A stretch of DNA of 64,000 nucleotides from Ilumatobacteraceae bacterium (GTDB lineage Bacteria; Actinomycetota; Acidimicrobiia; Acidimicrobiales; Ilumatobacteraceae), in contig JALHOG010000017.1 in the NCBI GenBank assembly GCA_022843125.1, positions 1 to 64,000 on the forward strand, written 5' to 3'. The notes under the pieces are model-generated. The model saw only the letters and a list, made by a program, of their open reading frames with translations, did no database searches and had not been told where the DNA came from. This document shows positions 37,164-46,183 of this stretch, piece after piece; position 1 is the stretch's first letter; the number at the start of each line of letters is the position of its first letter. A program made the position numbers and the translations under genes.

Positions 37164-38158
37164 CCACGGTTGTCGGACATGAGCTCGTGGAGCAGGCGCC
37201 GCCCGAGGCCGCCGCGCTCGAGGCGCGGTCGATCCGACGCGTGATCGGTGGCCGGGCCGTGGTCGACGGAGTCGACCTCACGGTGCGCGAATCGGAGTTG
37301 CTCGCGCTCGTCGGGCCGAGCGGGTGCGGGAAGTCGACACTGCTGCGCGCGATCGCCGGGCTCGAGCCGGCCGACGGCCAGGTGCTGCTGCGTGGGAGGG
37401 ATGTCAGCGCGCTGCCGGCCGAGCGGCGGCGGATCGGCCTGGTGTTCCAGGACCATGCGCTGTTCCCACACCTCCGGGTCGAGCAGAACCTGACGTTCGG
37501 GATCAGGGACCTGTCGCACCGGGCCCGTGCCATCGCCGTCGAGGAACTGCTCGAGTTGGTGCGGCTGCCGGGTCTGGCGAAGCGCTACCCGCACGAGCTG
37601 TCGGGCGGTGAGCAGCAACGGATCGCGCTGGCCCGCGCCCTGGCGCCGGAGCCGCCGGTGGTGTTGCTCGACGAGCCGTTCGCCAACCTCGACGCGACGC
37701 TGCGCGACTCGCTGCGGTCCGACGTCGTCGCCGCCCTCCGCGAACGCCGCACCAGTGCGATCCTGGTCACCCACGACCGCGACGAGGCGCTGATGATGGG
37801 GGATCGCGTGGCCGTGATGCGCGACGGGCGCATCTTGCAGGTCGATCACCCGGAGCGCGTGTACGAACAGCCGGTCGACCGTTTCGTGGCCGCGTTCCTC
37901 GGCGAGGCAGCGTTCTTCCCGCACCCTGACGGCGGCGTGATGATGGTCCGCCCTCACGACCTGACGGTCGAGGCAGGCGGGCCTGACCGAGTGCTCGCCC
38001 ACCAGTACCTGGGGTCGGTGTGGCGCTACGGCATCGCACGTGCCGACGGCACCAGGGTGGTCGCCGAGTTGCCCGCCGGCACCACGCTCATCGAGGTCGG
38101 CGAGACGTGCACGGTCCGGGTGGTGGCCGACCACGACCTGTACCGGCTCGACGAGTAG
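37160..38158 (+). CDS. Ferric iron ABC transporter ATP-binding protein
   Basis: GPSGCGKSTLLRAIAGLEPADGQVLLRGRDV; ELSGGEQQRIALARALAPEPPVVLLDEPFANLD. Confidence 0.92.
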   Translation: MTTVVGHELVEQAPPEAAALEARSIRRVIGGRAVVDGVDLTVRESELLALVGPSGCGKSTLLRAIAGLEPADGQVLLRGRDVSALPAERRRIGLVFQDHALFPHLRVEQNLTFGIRDLSHRARAIAVEELLELVRLPGLAKRYPHELSGGEQQRIALARALAPEPPVVLLDEPFANLDATLRDSLRSDVVAALRERRTSAILVTHDRDEALMMGDRVAVMRDGRILQVDHPERVYEQPVDRFVAAFLGEAAFFPHPDGGVMMVRPHDLTVEAGGPDRVLAHQYLGSVWRYGIARADGTRVVAELPAGTTLIEVGETCTVRVVADHDLYRLDE

Positions 38159-38263
38159 TCGCGACGACGTGGGTCCGGATCTGCCACGACAACCCTGATC
38201 GCTGGAGTCCAGTCGCGTGAGCGTTCAGCGGCCTCGTCTTCGGGTGTCGAGAGGACCGGACAC

Positions 38264-38986
38264 TCAGCTCGACGGGTCGACGGCGACGTAGATCGTGCTG
38301 TGGGTGTCGGCGTCGATGAGGAAGTTCCAGAACGTCACGACCTGCGCCGTGGCGGAGGTGAACGCAGTGTCCAGCGCGTCGACGAAGTCGTCGTCGGGCG
38401 CGTCGTTCGACCACAGCGCGAACACGCCGCCCGGGTGGAGGTGACGGGCGAGCTGGCGGAGACCGACCGGTGTGTAGAACCCGGCGTGGCTCGGGTCGAG
38501 AAGGTGCTGCGGTGAGTGGTCGATGTCGACCAGCAGTGCGTCGAACAACTCGGGAGCATCACCAGTGAGCATCGGTGGGTCGTGGGCGACGAGCTCGAAG
38601 AAGTCGCCGTGGACCAGCCGGCAGCGGGGATCACCGCTGAGCTCCCGGCCTCCAGGGATGAGGTCTCGCCGGTGCCAGTCGATCACCGGCTCGACCGTGT
38701 CGATCACCCGGAGCGACCTCACCCGTTCGTCCTGCAGCGCGGTGCGAGCGGTGTAGCCGAGGCCGAGCCCGCCAACGGCGACGTCGATCGTGTGTGCATC
38801 GACAGCGGCGAGCCCGAGCTGGGCGAGGGCCTCTTCGCCATCGGTGAACAGGCTCGACATCAGGCCGGCGCCGTCGAGGATCACCTCGAAGATGTCGACC
38901 TGAACCGTCGGTTCGAGACGACGTCGCAGGACGATGTCGCCCATCGACGTGGCAGCACGGGCGAGTTCCTCGAACGCCCGGCTCAC
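38264..38986 (-). CDS. Spermidine synthase-like / SAM-dependent methyltransferase
   Basis: DIVLRRRLEPTVQVDIFEVILDGAGLMSS..DVAVGGLGLGYTARTALQDERVRSLRVIDTVEPVIDW. GTG start 38986. Confidence 0.75.
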   Translation of the reverse strand: MSRAFEELARAATSMGDIVLRRRLEPTVQVDIFEVILDGAGLMSSLFTDGEEALAQLGLAAVDAHTIDVAVGGLGLGYTARTALQDERVRSLRVIDTVEPVIDWHRRDLIPGGRELSGDPRCRLVHGDFFELVAHDPPMLTGDAPELFDALLVDIDHSPQHLLDPSHAGFYTPVGLRQLARHLHPGGVFALWSNDAPDDDFVDALDTAFTSATAQVVTFWNFLIDADTHSTIYVAVDPSS

Positions 38987-39102
38987 GCGCGGCGTGCGAT
39001 CGTGCGCCGCGCGAACGCGGTGCGGAGCACGACGACGACGGAAGCGATGACGCCTGCGAAAGCGGTGAGTGCGAGCGGCCCGAGTGCGGCGGCGATGAGC
39101 AT
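38983..39102 (-). CDS. 39-aa small membrane protein
   Basis: MLIAAALGPLALTAFAGVIASVVVVLRTAFARRTIARRA*; stop overlaps the GTG of the downstream gene (GTGA). Not in the ORF track. Confidence 0.5.
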   Translation of the reverse strand: MLIAAALGPLALTAFAGVIASVVVVLRTAFARRTIARRA

Positions 39103-39165
39103 GGAGCTCCGATCGAAGGGGGAGTCTCCGAGCGTACTCTTCCCCCGTCGCCGACGGTCGCAGCG

Positions 39166-40539
39166 TCACTCGGTCGAACGATGAGAGCCGCGCCGTGGTG
39201 ACGCCCGGCGTGACGTCGACCAGTGGCTCAGGGTCGGCCGGTCGGAGATCGCAGCCGCGCCCTTGGCGGTGTGGATCCGCTGGGTCGAGTAGATGCCCCG
39301 GTGGTTGGAGAACACGTATGCGGTGACGCACGCGATCGCGATCGGGACGGTCGCACCCGCGCCGAACAGTTCGACGCCCATGATCGAGCAGGCGAGCGGC
39401 GTGTTGGCGGCCCCTCCGAACACGGCGACGAACCCGATCGCGGCGAGGAGCGGGATCGGAAGACCGAGCGGTTCGGCGAGCGCGGCGCCGAGGGTGGCGC
39501 CGACGACGAACAGCGGAGTGACCTCACCGCCGGGGAACGCACAACCGAGGGTGACCGCCGTGAAGAGGATCTTGAGGGCGAACACGTACCAGGCGACCTG
39601 GTCGCCGGCGAGAGCCTGATCGATGAGCGGGAGCGACAGACCGAGGTAGTCGTCGCCGAAGGTGAGCGCGAGGCCGACGACGGCGACGCCACCGATGGCG
39701 GGCCGCAGCGGTGGCCAGCCGACACGCCCCACCATGAGGCGCTTGACGGCATGGGTGAGCTCGATGAACAGTGCGCTGACGAGCCCGAACGCGAGGCCTG
39801 CGAGCGCGATGCGCGCCCACAGCCAGCCGTCGAGCGGGAGGTCGAACTGTGGTCGTAGCGGGTGATCGTGACCGAGGGAGTGCACGACGAGATCGCCGAC
39901 GAGCGAGGCAGTGAGGGCGGGGACGAGCGCGTCGTAACGGATGCGTCCGATCGACTGGACCTCGAGCGCGAACACGGCCCCGGCGAGGGGGACGCCGAAC
40001 ACGGCGCCGAATCCGCCGCCGAGCGCGGCGATGAGCAGCAGGCGGCGATCCTCGTCGGGCAGCCGAAGGATCCGCGCCAGCGCGTCGGTGAGGCTGCCGG
40101 ACATCTGCAGGGCAGTGCCTTCGCGGCCGGCGGAGCCGCCGAAGAGATGGGTGGTCCAGGTGCCTGCGAGCACGAGCGGGGCCATCCGTCGCGGCAGCCA
40201 ATCGGTCGGGGTGTGGATCTCCTCGATCACCAGCGCGCTGCCCTCGGCCGACCGGCCGCCGAGGTAGTGGTAGGCGAGGCCGATCACGAGGCCCGCGAGC
40301 GGTAGGAGGAAGAGCAGCCCAGGGTGGTCGACCCGATACTCGGTGACGCGGTCGAGACCCTCGAGGAAGACGTACGACGCAACACCGGCGAGCACGCCGG
40401 ACATCGCTCCCAGGAGAACCCATCGCCCCAGATGCACTCCGAGGCGAACCTGGTCGGACACCTCGGCTCTCAGGCCCGACAGCCGGGCGTGGGGTGGGGG
40501 GCTCGTCACTGGGTGCTCCGCGGTTCCGGCGAGCTCCAT
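39166..40539 (-). CDS. CLC family chloride/fluoride channel or antiporter
   Basis: RMAPLVLAGTWTTHLFGGSAGREGTALQMSGSL; GCAFPGGEVTPLFVVGATLGAALAEPLGLP. Start 40539 (ATG) or 40509 (GTG with GGAG SD). Confidence 0.9.
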   Translation of the reverse strand: MELAGTAEHPVTSPPPHARLSGLRAEVSDQVRLGVHLGRWVLLGAMSGVLAGVASYVFLEGLDRVTEYRVDHPGLLFLLPLAGLVIGLAYHYLGGRSAEGSALVIEEIHTPTDWLPRRMAPLVLAGTWTTHLFGGSAGREGTALQMSGSLTDALARILRLPDEDRRLLLIAALGGGFGAVFGVPLAGAVFALEVQSIGRIRYDALVPALTASLVGDLVVHSLGHDHPLRPQFDLPLDGWLWARIALAGLAFGLVSALFIELTHAVKRLMVGRVGWPPLRPAIGGVAVVGLALTFGDDYLGLSLPLIDQALAGDQVAWYVFALKILFTAVTLGCAFPGGEVTPLFVVGATLGAALAEPLGLPIPLLAAIGFVAVFGGAANTPLACSIMGVELFGAGATVPIAIACVTAYVFSNHRGIYSTQRIHTAKGAAAISDRPTLSHWSTSRRASPRRGSHRSTE

Positions 40540-40602
40540 CGCCTGTCGACCGACGATAGCGAAACCCCCGTCAGCGCAGCGTCCGCCGGGCTGGTCAGCG
40601 GC

Positions 40603-40962
40603 TCAGGGCAGGTGGAGCGAGGATGCGACCTGTTCGTAGAGGTTGGCACTGTCGGTCTGGCCCTCGCTGGCGAAGTGGCCCTGGAGCCCGAGCGCGAGCG
40701 CATGCGCCCGGCGGCGTGCGGCGTCCTGTGCCTGGGGTGTAGCGCCCAGGGTCTCGGGTTCGGGCAGATCGCCGGTGAGCGCGTCGACGATGTCGCCCTC
40801 GCCGTGGCTGGCGAGGATGCTCCATGCCAGCAGGGCCTCGGATGCACACTCGTCGACGTTGCCGGCCGTCGCGAACGCGGCTGCCATTCGGGAGTGATAC
40901 GCAAGGTGCCGGACCGCCGTCTGAGAGATGTTCAGGTCTGCCACGGGTGCTCGGCTCCTCAT
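40603..40962 (-). CDS. Hypothetical protein (119 aa)
   Basis: MRSRAPVADLNISQTAVRHLAYHSRMAAAFATAGNVDECASEALLAWSILASHGEG.... Alternative start 40995. Confidence 0.55.
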   Translation of the reverse strand: MRSRAPVADLNISQTAVRHLAYHSRMAAAFATAGNVDECASEALLAWSILASHGEGDIVDALTGDLPEPETLGATPQAQDAARRRAHALALGLQGHFASEGQTDSANLYEQVASSLHLP

Positions 40963-41026
40963 GTTCGGGTCCCGACGCTGGTGTCGAGACGCCATCTGAA
41001 CGTACGAGCCGGACCGAAGTGCTCGG

Positions 41027-41041
41027 TAGGGCCGTTGGTCG
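41027..41041. promoter_or_regulatory. 15-bp box TAGGGCCGTTGGTCG, identical to 33458-33472
   Basis: See 33458-33472; upstream of the minus-strand hypothetical gene. Confidence 0.45.
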
Positions 41042-41084
41042 GGGCCGGCGCAGTCACTGGACCGCGAGGGTGGTCGGCGCGGTG

Positions 41085-41630
41085 TCAGGCGAGGATGAGA
41101 TCCACCGCGTCGTCGATGTCGGCTCGTGTGGCGGTCGGGCCGCCGGACGATCGCCAGACGAACTCACCGATCAGGATGCGATAGAGGAGACGGGCTCGCC
41201 GTCGAGCTCGTGCGGGGCTCATCCCCGTCGAGCGGAGCAAGGTCGCTGTGTACTCGAGCCGCCGCTCGTCGACCCTGCTGATCGCGGCCGATGCGACGTC
41301 GTCGGTCGCCGCCCACGCCCGAATGGCGTTCTCGATCGCGTCGTTCGTCGGCTCCGAGCGCATCGTCCGATGGGCCAGGTGTCGAAGCCGCTCGGCGGGA
41401 GTCGCGGCGGCGGCGTCGATGTCGTCGATGATCTCGGTGGTGCCTCGGTGCTCCCATGCATCGAGCATCGCTTCGTGGAGCGCTCGGCGGTTGGCGAAGT
41501 GGTGGTAGAAGCTGCCTTTCGTCACCCCGAGACGTTCGGCGAGTGGCTCGACCCGCAGCGCTTCGACCCCGCCTTCGGCGAGCGCGACGAAACCGGCTGC
41601 GACCCAGGCCGCCTGTGACAAAGTCCTCAT
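41085..41630 (-). CDS. TetR family regulator
   Basis: LRVEPLAERLGVTKGSFYHHFANRRALHEAML. Confidence 0.92.
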   Translation of the reverse strand: MRTLSQAAWVAAGFVALAEGGVEALRVEPLAERLGVTKGSFYHHFANRRALHEAMLDAWEHRGTTEIIDDIDAAAATPAERLRHLAHRTMRSEPTNDAIENAIRAWAATDDVASAAISRVDERRLEYTATLLRSTGMSPARARRRARLLYRILIGEFVWRSSGGPTATRADIDDAVDLILA

Positions 41631-41640
41631 CGACACAGAG

Positions 41641-41684
41641 CATACGGTGCCGTATGGTGACCATGACCATACGCAACCGTATGG
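41641..41684. promoter_or_regulatory. Two palindromic TetR-type operators
   Basis: CATACGG-TG-CCGTATG (41641-41656) and CCATACG-CAAC-CGTATGG (41667-41684) in a divergent promoter. Confidence 0.85.
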
Positions 41685-41697
41685 AAGGAGTGTTGCC

Positions 41698-42456
41698 ATG
41701 AACGCAGAACTGATCGTCGTCGCGTGTCTCGTGACGCTGGCCGTCGCGCACTCGGTGCTCGGTGAGACAGACATCCTCCGCCCGCTCTTCTCAGCGACGT
41801 GGTCGATCGACGTGCCCCGCTGGGCGACGGAACGGATCCTGCGGTTCGCATGGCATCTGACCTCGATCGCCTGGCTCGCTCTGGCCGCCATCGTCGCCGG
41901 CGGAGACCCCCTTCCCTTTGTCGCCATCATGGCGCTGTGGTCGGCAGGGGTGGTCTTCGTGATGCTGCGCGGCCACCTCGCATGGCCGCTGTTCCTCCTG
42001 GCCGGTCTCGCCGCCCTCCGCGCCGACGGGCTGCTCGACTCGTCGTGGCTCCGGGGCGGTGCGATCGCAACGGCCGTCGTCCTGGTCGCGGCTGCCGCAC
42101 TCCACGTCTACTGGGCTGCGGGCGGGCGGTGGTTGCTCGATCGAGCGGTGCCGCCGCCCGCGCCGTCAGGTCGCGGCTTCGTGCCCGGGCGAGGTTTGAC
42201 CCTGCTGGTCGCCGGCGCGCTCGGCGGGTTCGCCGCGCTGATCCTGGCGGTCGTGCAGGAGCGCGGGCCGGACGGCCTGAAGTGGCTCGTCGCCATCGGA
42301 ACCGGCGTGCTCGTGATCCGGGCGGTCGGCGACACCAAGGTCGCCGGGTTCACCAAGACGGTGCGCGACACCGACTTCGCGAAAGCGGACGATCGCTGGT
42401 TCACCCCGCTCGTCGTGTTCCTCGCGCTCGGGTCGACCGCTGCGCTGGCGATGTGA
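41698..42456 (+). CDS. Integral membrane protein, DUF3995-like C-terminal region
   Basis: Multiple TMs; ALHVYWAAGGRWLLDRAVP; ERGPDGLKWLVAIGTGVLVIRAVGD. Confidence 0.7.
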   Translation: MNAELIVVACLVTLAVAHSVLGETDILRPLFSATWSIDVPRWATERILRFAWHLTSIAWLALAAIVAGGDPLPFVAIMALWSAGVVFVMLRGHLAWPLFLLAGLAALRADGLLDSSWLRGGAIATAVVLVAAAALHVYWAAGGRWLLDRAVPPPAPSGRGFVPGRGLTLLVAGALGGFAALILAVVQERGPDGLKWLVAIGTGVLVIRAVGDTKVAGFTKTVRDTDFAKADDRWFTPLVVFLALGSTAALAM

Positions 42457-42531
42457 TCCTGCGCCGGTGCGGGCGCGCTGGGCGCTCCAGAAGCGTTGAC
42501 CGTCCGAGGCGGCCGGCCGGTGCCTGACTCG

Positions 42532-43911
42532 TCAGCGCCGTGGCTGTGCGATCGCGATCGCTGTCGCGATCGCGGCCGTGACGGCGACCACGACATAGCC
42601 GCGATGGTGCGCGTCGAGAAGCGCAGACGGCGTTGCGGGTGAGCCGAGCACGGCGACGAGGATCGCGATCCCGAGGACGGCCCCCACCTGCCGGCAGGTG
42701 TTGTTGACGGCTCCACCGATCGACAGGCGATCAGGGGGGAGGCTCGCAACGGCGGCGGCGGAGTTGACCGGAATGAACGCAGCGATGCCGACGGCGGAGA
42801 CCTCGGCGAGCGCGACGAACAGCCACGGCTGCGGCGTCTCGTCCATCACCAAGCGGAACAGCAGCGCGGCGGCCGCGACGATCGCCGGCCCGGCGAGGAC
42901 GAAGGGCCGGAAGCCGAACCGGCCCGCGAGTGCCCCGGCCCGGCGGGCCAGCACGGCAACGGTGAGTGGCGCCAGCGCACTGAGCAGACCGGCCTGGAGC
43001 ACGCTGTAACCCCAGACCTGTCGCAGGAACAGCACGTTGTTGAGGCCGTAGGCGGCGAAGCCGGCGTAGAACGCGACCGCGGAGACGTTGGCGATCGTGA
43101 ACCCCGCATTGCGGAACAGCGTGAGGTCGAGAATCGGGTTGGGGTGGTGGCGTTGCCGGCGCCAGAACAGCGGCGCAGCCACTCCAGCGATGCCGAGTGA
43201 CCCCAGGGTGCGGGCGTCGACCCATCCCCAGACCTCGGACTGCGAGATGCCCAACGCGAGCGCGGCGAGCGACCCGGTGACGAGGGCGGCGCCGACGAGA
43301 TCGGGCCTGCGCTGATCGGCCGACCGCTCGGTCTCCGGGAGGACTCGCCGCCCGGCGATCAGAACGGCGGCGCAGACCGGCACATTGACCCAGAACGCCG
43401 CCCTCCAGTCGGTCACCGTGATCAGGACCGCCCCGAGGCTCGGACCGCTCGCGACCCCGAGCGCGCCGATCCCGCCGAACATCGACACGACGGAGGTGCG
43501 CTTCTCGACGGGGAAGGCGGCGAGCAGCAGGCCGAGTGCCGCAGGGGTCAGGATCGCTCCACCGATGCCCTGCACCACTCGGCCGGCGACGAGTGGCCAC
43601 AGGTCCGGTGCGAGCGCGCACAGCAGCGAGCCGAACCCGAACACGGCGACGCCGACGAGGAACACCCGGCGCCGACCCAGCTGGTCGGCGACCTTGCCAG
43701 ACACGATCAGGAGGCCGGCGAAGCAGATGTTGTAGGCGGTGACGATCCACGACGCATCTGCGCGTGACACCCCGAACTCTCGCAGGATCTCCGGGAAGGC
43801 GACGTTGACGATCGACAGGTCGAGGGTGGTGATGTACGCACCGAGCGCGCACAGGGTGAACGTCGGCCAGGGCGAGAGGGGAGCAGCGCCGCGCGACCGC
43901 TTCTGCAACAT
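42532..43911 (-). CDS. MFS transporter, DHA2-like multidrug efflux
   Basis: LSIVNVAFPEILREFGVSRADASWIVTAYNICFAGLLIVSGKVADQLGRRRVFLVGVAVFGFGSLLCALAP. Confidence 0.92.
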   Translation of the reverse strand: MLQKRSRGAAPLSPWPTFTLCALGAYITTLDLSIVNVAFPEILREFGVSRADASWIVTAYNICFAGLLIVSGKVADQLGRRRVFLVGVAVFGFGSLLCALAPDLWPLVAGRVVQGIGGAILTPAALGLLLAAFPVEKRTSVVSMFGGIGALGVASGPSLGAVLITVTDWRAAFWVNVPVCAAVLIAGRRVLPETERSADQRRPDLVGAALVTGSLAALALGISQSEVWGWVDARTLGSLGIAGVAAPLFWRRQRHHPNPILDLTLFRNAGFTIANVSAVAFYAGFAAYGLNNVLFLRQVWGYSVLQAGLLSALAPLTVAVLARRAGALAGRFGFRPFVLAGPAIVAAAALLFRLVMDETPQPWLFVALAEVSAVGIAAFIPVNSAAAVASLPPDRLSIGGAVNNTCRQVGAVLGIAILVAVLGSPATPSALLDAHHRGYVVVAVTAAIATAIAIAQPRR

Positions 43912-44045
43912 GCCTCCCCGAATCCCCACGGGTTGAGTACAGCACAGTAAAAACCAAGCAGCAAGTTGGAAGATGATGTTTCAACCGGGGTAGCGTCGGA
44001 TCGACCGCTCGACGTCGCGTCGGGCCGGACGTCAGGAGCGATCGA

Positions 44046-44885
44046 GTGCCGTCACAGAAACGACCTGGTAGTACCCGCCGGCTTCGGCGCGCCGACGGGC
44101 TCCTCGCGAGGTACGGGCCGTGGGCGGTCGTCACGGGCGCTTCGGACGGGATCGGCGCGGCGTGCGCCGATCTGCTCGCGGCTGCGGGCTTCGACGTGGT
44201 CCTCGTCGCCCGCCGCCAGGATGTCCTGGAGCGGCTCGCCGCCGGCCTGCGGGCCCAACACGACGTCGATGTCGTCGTCGTGGCATGCGACCTGTCGTCA
44301 GCCGCCGGGGTCGAGCGACTGTTCGCTGCGACAGCCGAACTCGACGTCGGCCTCCTCGTTGCGGCTGCTGGATTCGGGACAACCGGCTGCTTCGTCGACA
44401 ACGACGTGGCTGACGAGGTCGCCATGGTCGATCTGAACTGTCGGGCGGTCGTCGAGGCCGCGCACCACTACGGACGGTCGTTCACCCGGCGGGGCAGGGG
44501 CGGGATCGTGGTGTTCAGCTCGATCGTCGCGTTTCAGGGCGTACCCAACACTGCGACCTACGCGGCGACGAAGGCGTTCGTCCAGTCGTTCGCCGAGGGC
44601 ATCCGTCCTGAGTTGAAGGCAGCCGGCGTCGACGTACTGGTGTCGGCGCCCGGCCCGGTCGCTAGCGGCTTCGCCGCCCGTGCCGACATGGAGGTCGGAT
44701 CCGCCGCCGACCCGGCCGATGTCGCCCGCGCCACTCTCGATGCGCTCGGACGGCGTACCACCGTCAGACCCGGCGCCCGGTCGAAGCTCCTCGGCTGGCT
44801 CCTGTCGACGGCCCCACGTCGAGTTCGGACCGCGATCCTGACCAAGATCATCGGCGGGTTCATCCGCCATCAGCCGCCCGCCTGA
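44046..44885 (+). CDS. Short-chain dehydrogenase/reductase
   Basis: WAVVTGASDGIGAACADLLAAAGFDVVLVARR; YAATKAFVQSFAEGI. Confidence 0.92.
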   Translation: MPSQKRPGSTRRLRRADGLLARYGPWAVVTGASDGIGAACADLLAAAGFDVVLVARRQDVLERLAAGLRAQHDVDVVVVACDLSSAAGVERLFAATAELDVGLLVAAAGFGTTGCFVDNDVADEVAMVDLNCRAVVEAAHHYGRSFTRRGRGGIVVFSSIVAFQGVPNTATYAATKAFVQSFAEGIRPELKAAGVDVLVSAPGPVASGFAARADMEVGSAADPADVARATLDALGRRTTVRPGARSKLLGWLLSTAPRRVRTAILTKIIGGFIRHQPPA

Positions 44886-44903
44886 CCGGGCTCGCGCACG
44901 CAA

Positions 44904-44936
44904 ACGGCCCGCCGCCGTGTCAGGGTGGCGGGCCGT
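44904..44936. terminator. Bidirectional hairpin terminator
   Basis: ACGGCCCGCC - 13 nt - GGCGGGCCGT between convergent SDR and PepSY genes. Confidence 0.75.
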
Positions 44937-44958
44937 CATCGTCGACGTCGTTGCGGGA

Positions 44959-46002
44959 TCAACCGCCCGGCTGGATCTCCAGGACCTCGCCGGTGGTGGC
45001 GTCGACGTAGACCTCGACGAGCCCGTTGGCGGTGCGGACGTCGACGTAGTACACGCTGCGACCGCCCTCAGTGCCCGGCCAGATGTCGATCGCCTCGCCA
45101 CCCGTCGCCGCAGCGCCGATGCCGGCCGCTTGCTCGGCGGTGATCGACGCAGGTGCCGCGGGTGCTGTCGGTGCTTCAGTGGATTGGCCCGAGCTGCTCG
45201 TGGCGGTCGAGCCCGCGTTGGCGTACTCGCCGTCGATGTACTCGTCGTACCCGCCGTACTCGTTGGCGCGGACGTCCAGGACCGCACCGGAGAGGTCGAC
45301 ATAGACGTCATACACGCGGCCGTCGCTCGATCGAACGTCAACGTCCCATCCCGTCCACCCGCCATCGGTCTCGCGGTCGATGTCGAGGGCTGTCGCCCCA
45401 GCGCCGACGGCGGTCGCCGCGGCGGCGGCGATCTCGTCGGCGCTCGCCTGGCCAGCGGGTGCCGCCGTGTGCCACGGCGCCGGACCACCGGCCGGGTCGC
45501 GGTAGGGCAGGCCCTGGATCGTGAAGGCGTACGCATCGTCGGGATCGTCGTCGAGGTCGAACCGCACGCCGATCGTGATCTCGCGGCCATCCAACCCGCG
45601 TAGCTCGGCGAGGAGCGGCTCGGTGGTGCCGTCGCCGTCGTAGTCCTCGAACGCCGGTGCGGCGACCATCCAGGCCTCGGGTCCGAAGTCGACGTCGACG
45701 CCGGAGACGTACCAGTCGTCGGGATCGTCGCCCGCCCGCAGCGTGCCGATGAGCTGATCGAGGCCGTCGACAGCGCGAACGGTCACGTCACCAGCAACCG
45801 AGCCATCGGTGGCGGTTCCACTCGAACTCGCCGATGCATCACCCGAGCTCGAGGAACCGGCCTCGGCCGGGGCGGCGACGTCATGCAGCATGATGGGGTT
45901 GACATAGACATCGGGGTCGTTGACCGCATTGCCGATGGCGGCACCACCGACGCCTGCGCCGACGACGCCGGCGGTCACGAACAGAACGGTACGGATTCGC
46001 AT
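44959..46002 (-). CDS. PepSY domain protein (multiple PepSY repeats), secreted
   Basis: ASADEIAAAAATAVGAGATALDIDRETDGGWTGWDVDVRSSDGRVYDVYVDLSGAVLDVRA and a second copy ITAEQAAGIGAAATGGEAIDIWP...VYVDATTGEVLEI. Confidence 0.88.
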   Translation of the reverse strand: MRIRTVLFVTAGVVGAGVGGAAIGNAVNDPDVYVNPIMLHDVAAPAEAGSSSSGDASASSSGTATDGSVAGDVTVRAVDGLDQLIGTLRAGDDPDDWYVSGVDVDFGPEAWMVAAPAFEDYDGDGTTEPLLAELRGLDGREITIGVRFDLDDDPDDAYAFTIQGLPYRDPAGGPAPWHTAAPAGQASADEIAAAAATAVGAGATALDIDRETDGGWTGWDVDVRSSDGRVYDVYVDLSGAVLDVRANEYGGYDEYIDGEYANAGSTATSSSGQSTEAPTAPAAPASITAEQAAGIGAAATGGEAIDIWPGTEGGRSVYYVDVRTANGLVEVYVDATTGEVLEIQPGG

Positions 46003-46082
46003 GATCGAGCCTCCATGATCCCATGTGTGTCGGGGTTGACGAGGATCACTCTGGAGGGGGTGGCTGACGCGTCGCTGAGCAC

Positions 46083-46121
46083 AACCTGAAAGCTCCTTTC
46101 AGGTTCGGCTCAGGTTCAGCT
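46083..46121. promoter_or_regulatory. Palindrome plus 11-bp direct repeats, candidate OmpR-type binding region
   Basis: AACCTGAAAG-CTC-CTTTCAGGTT (46083-46105) overlapping CAGGTTCGGCT/CAGGTTCAGCT (46100-46121). Confidence 0.65.
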
Positions 46122-46183
46122 CAGCACGGGAGACCAACATGGGATGTGATGTCGCATCACCACAGGTCGAGAAGGGAGTGGTC

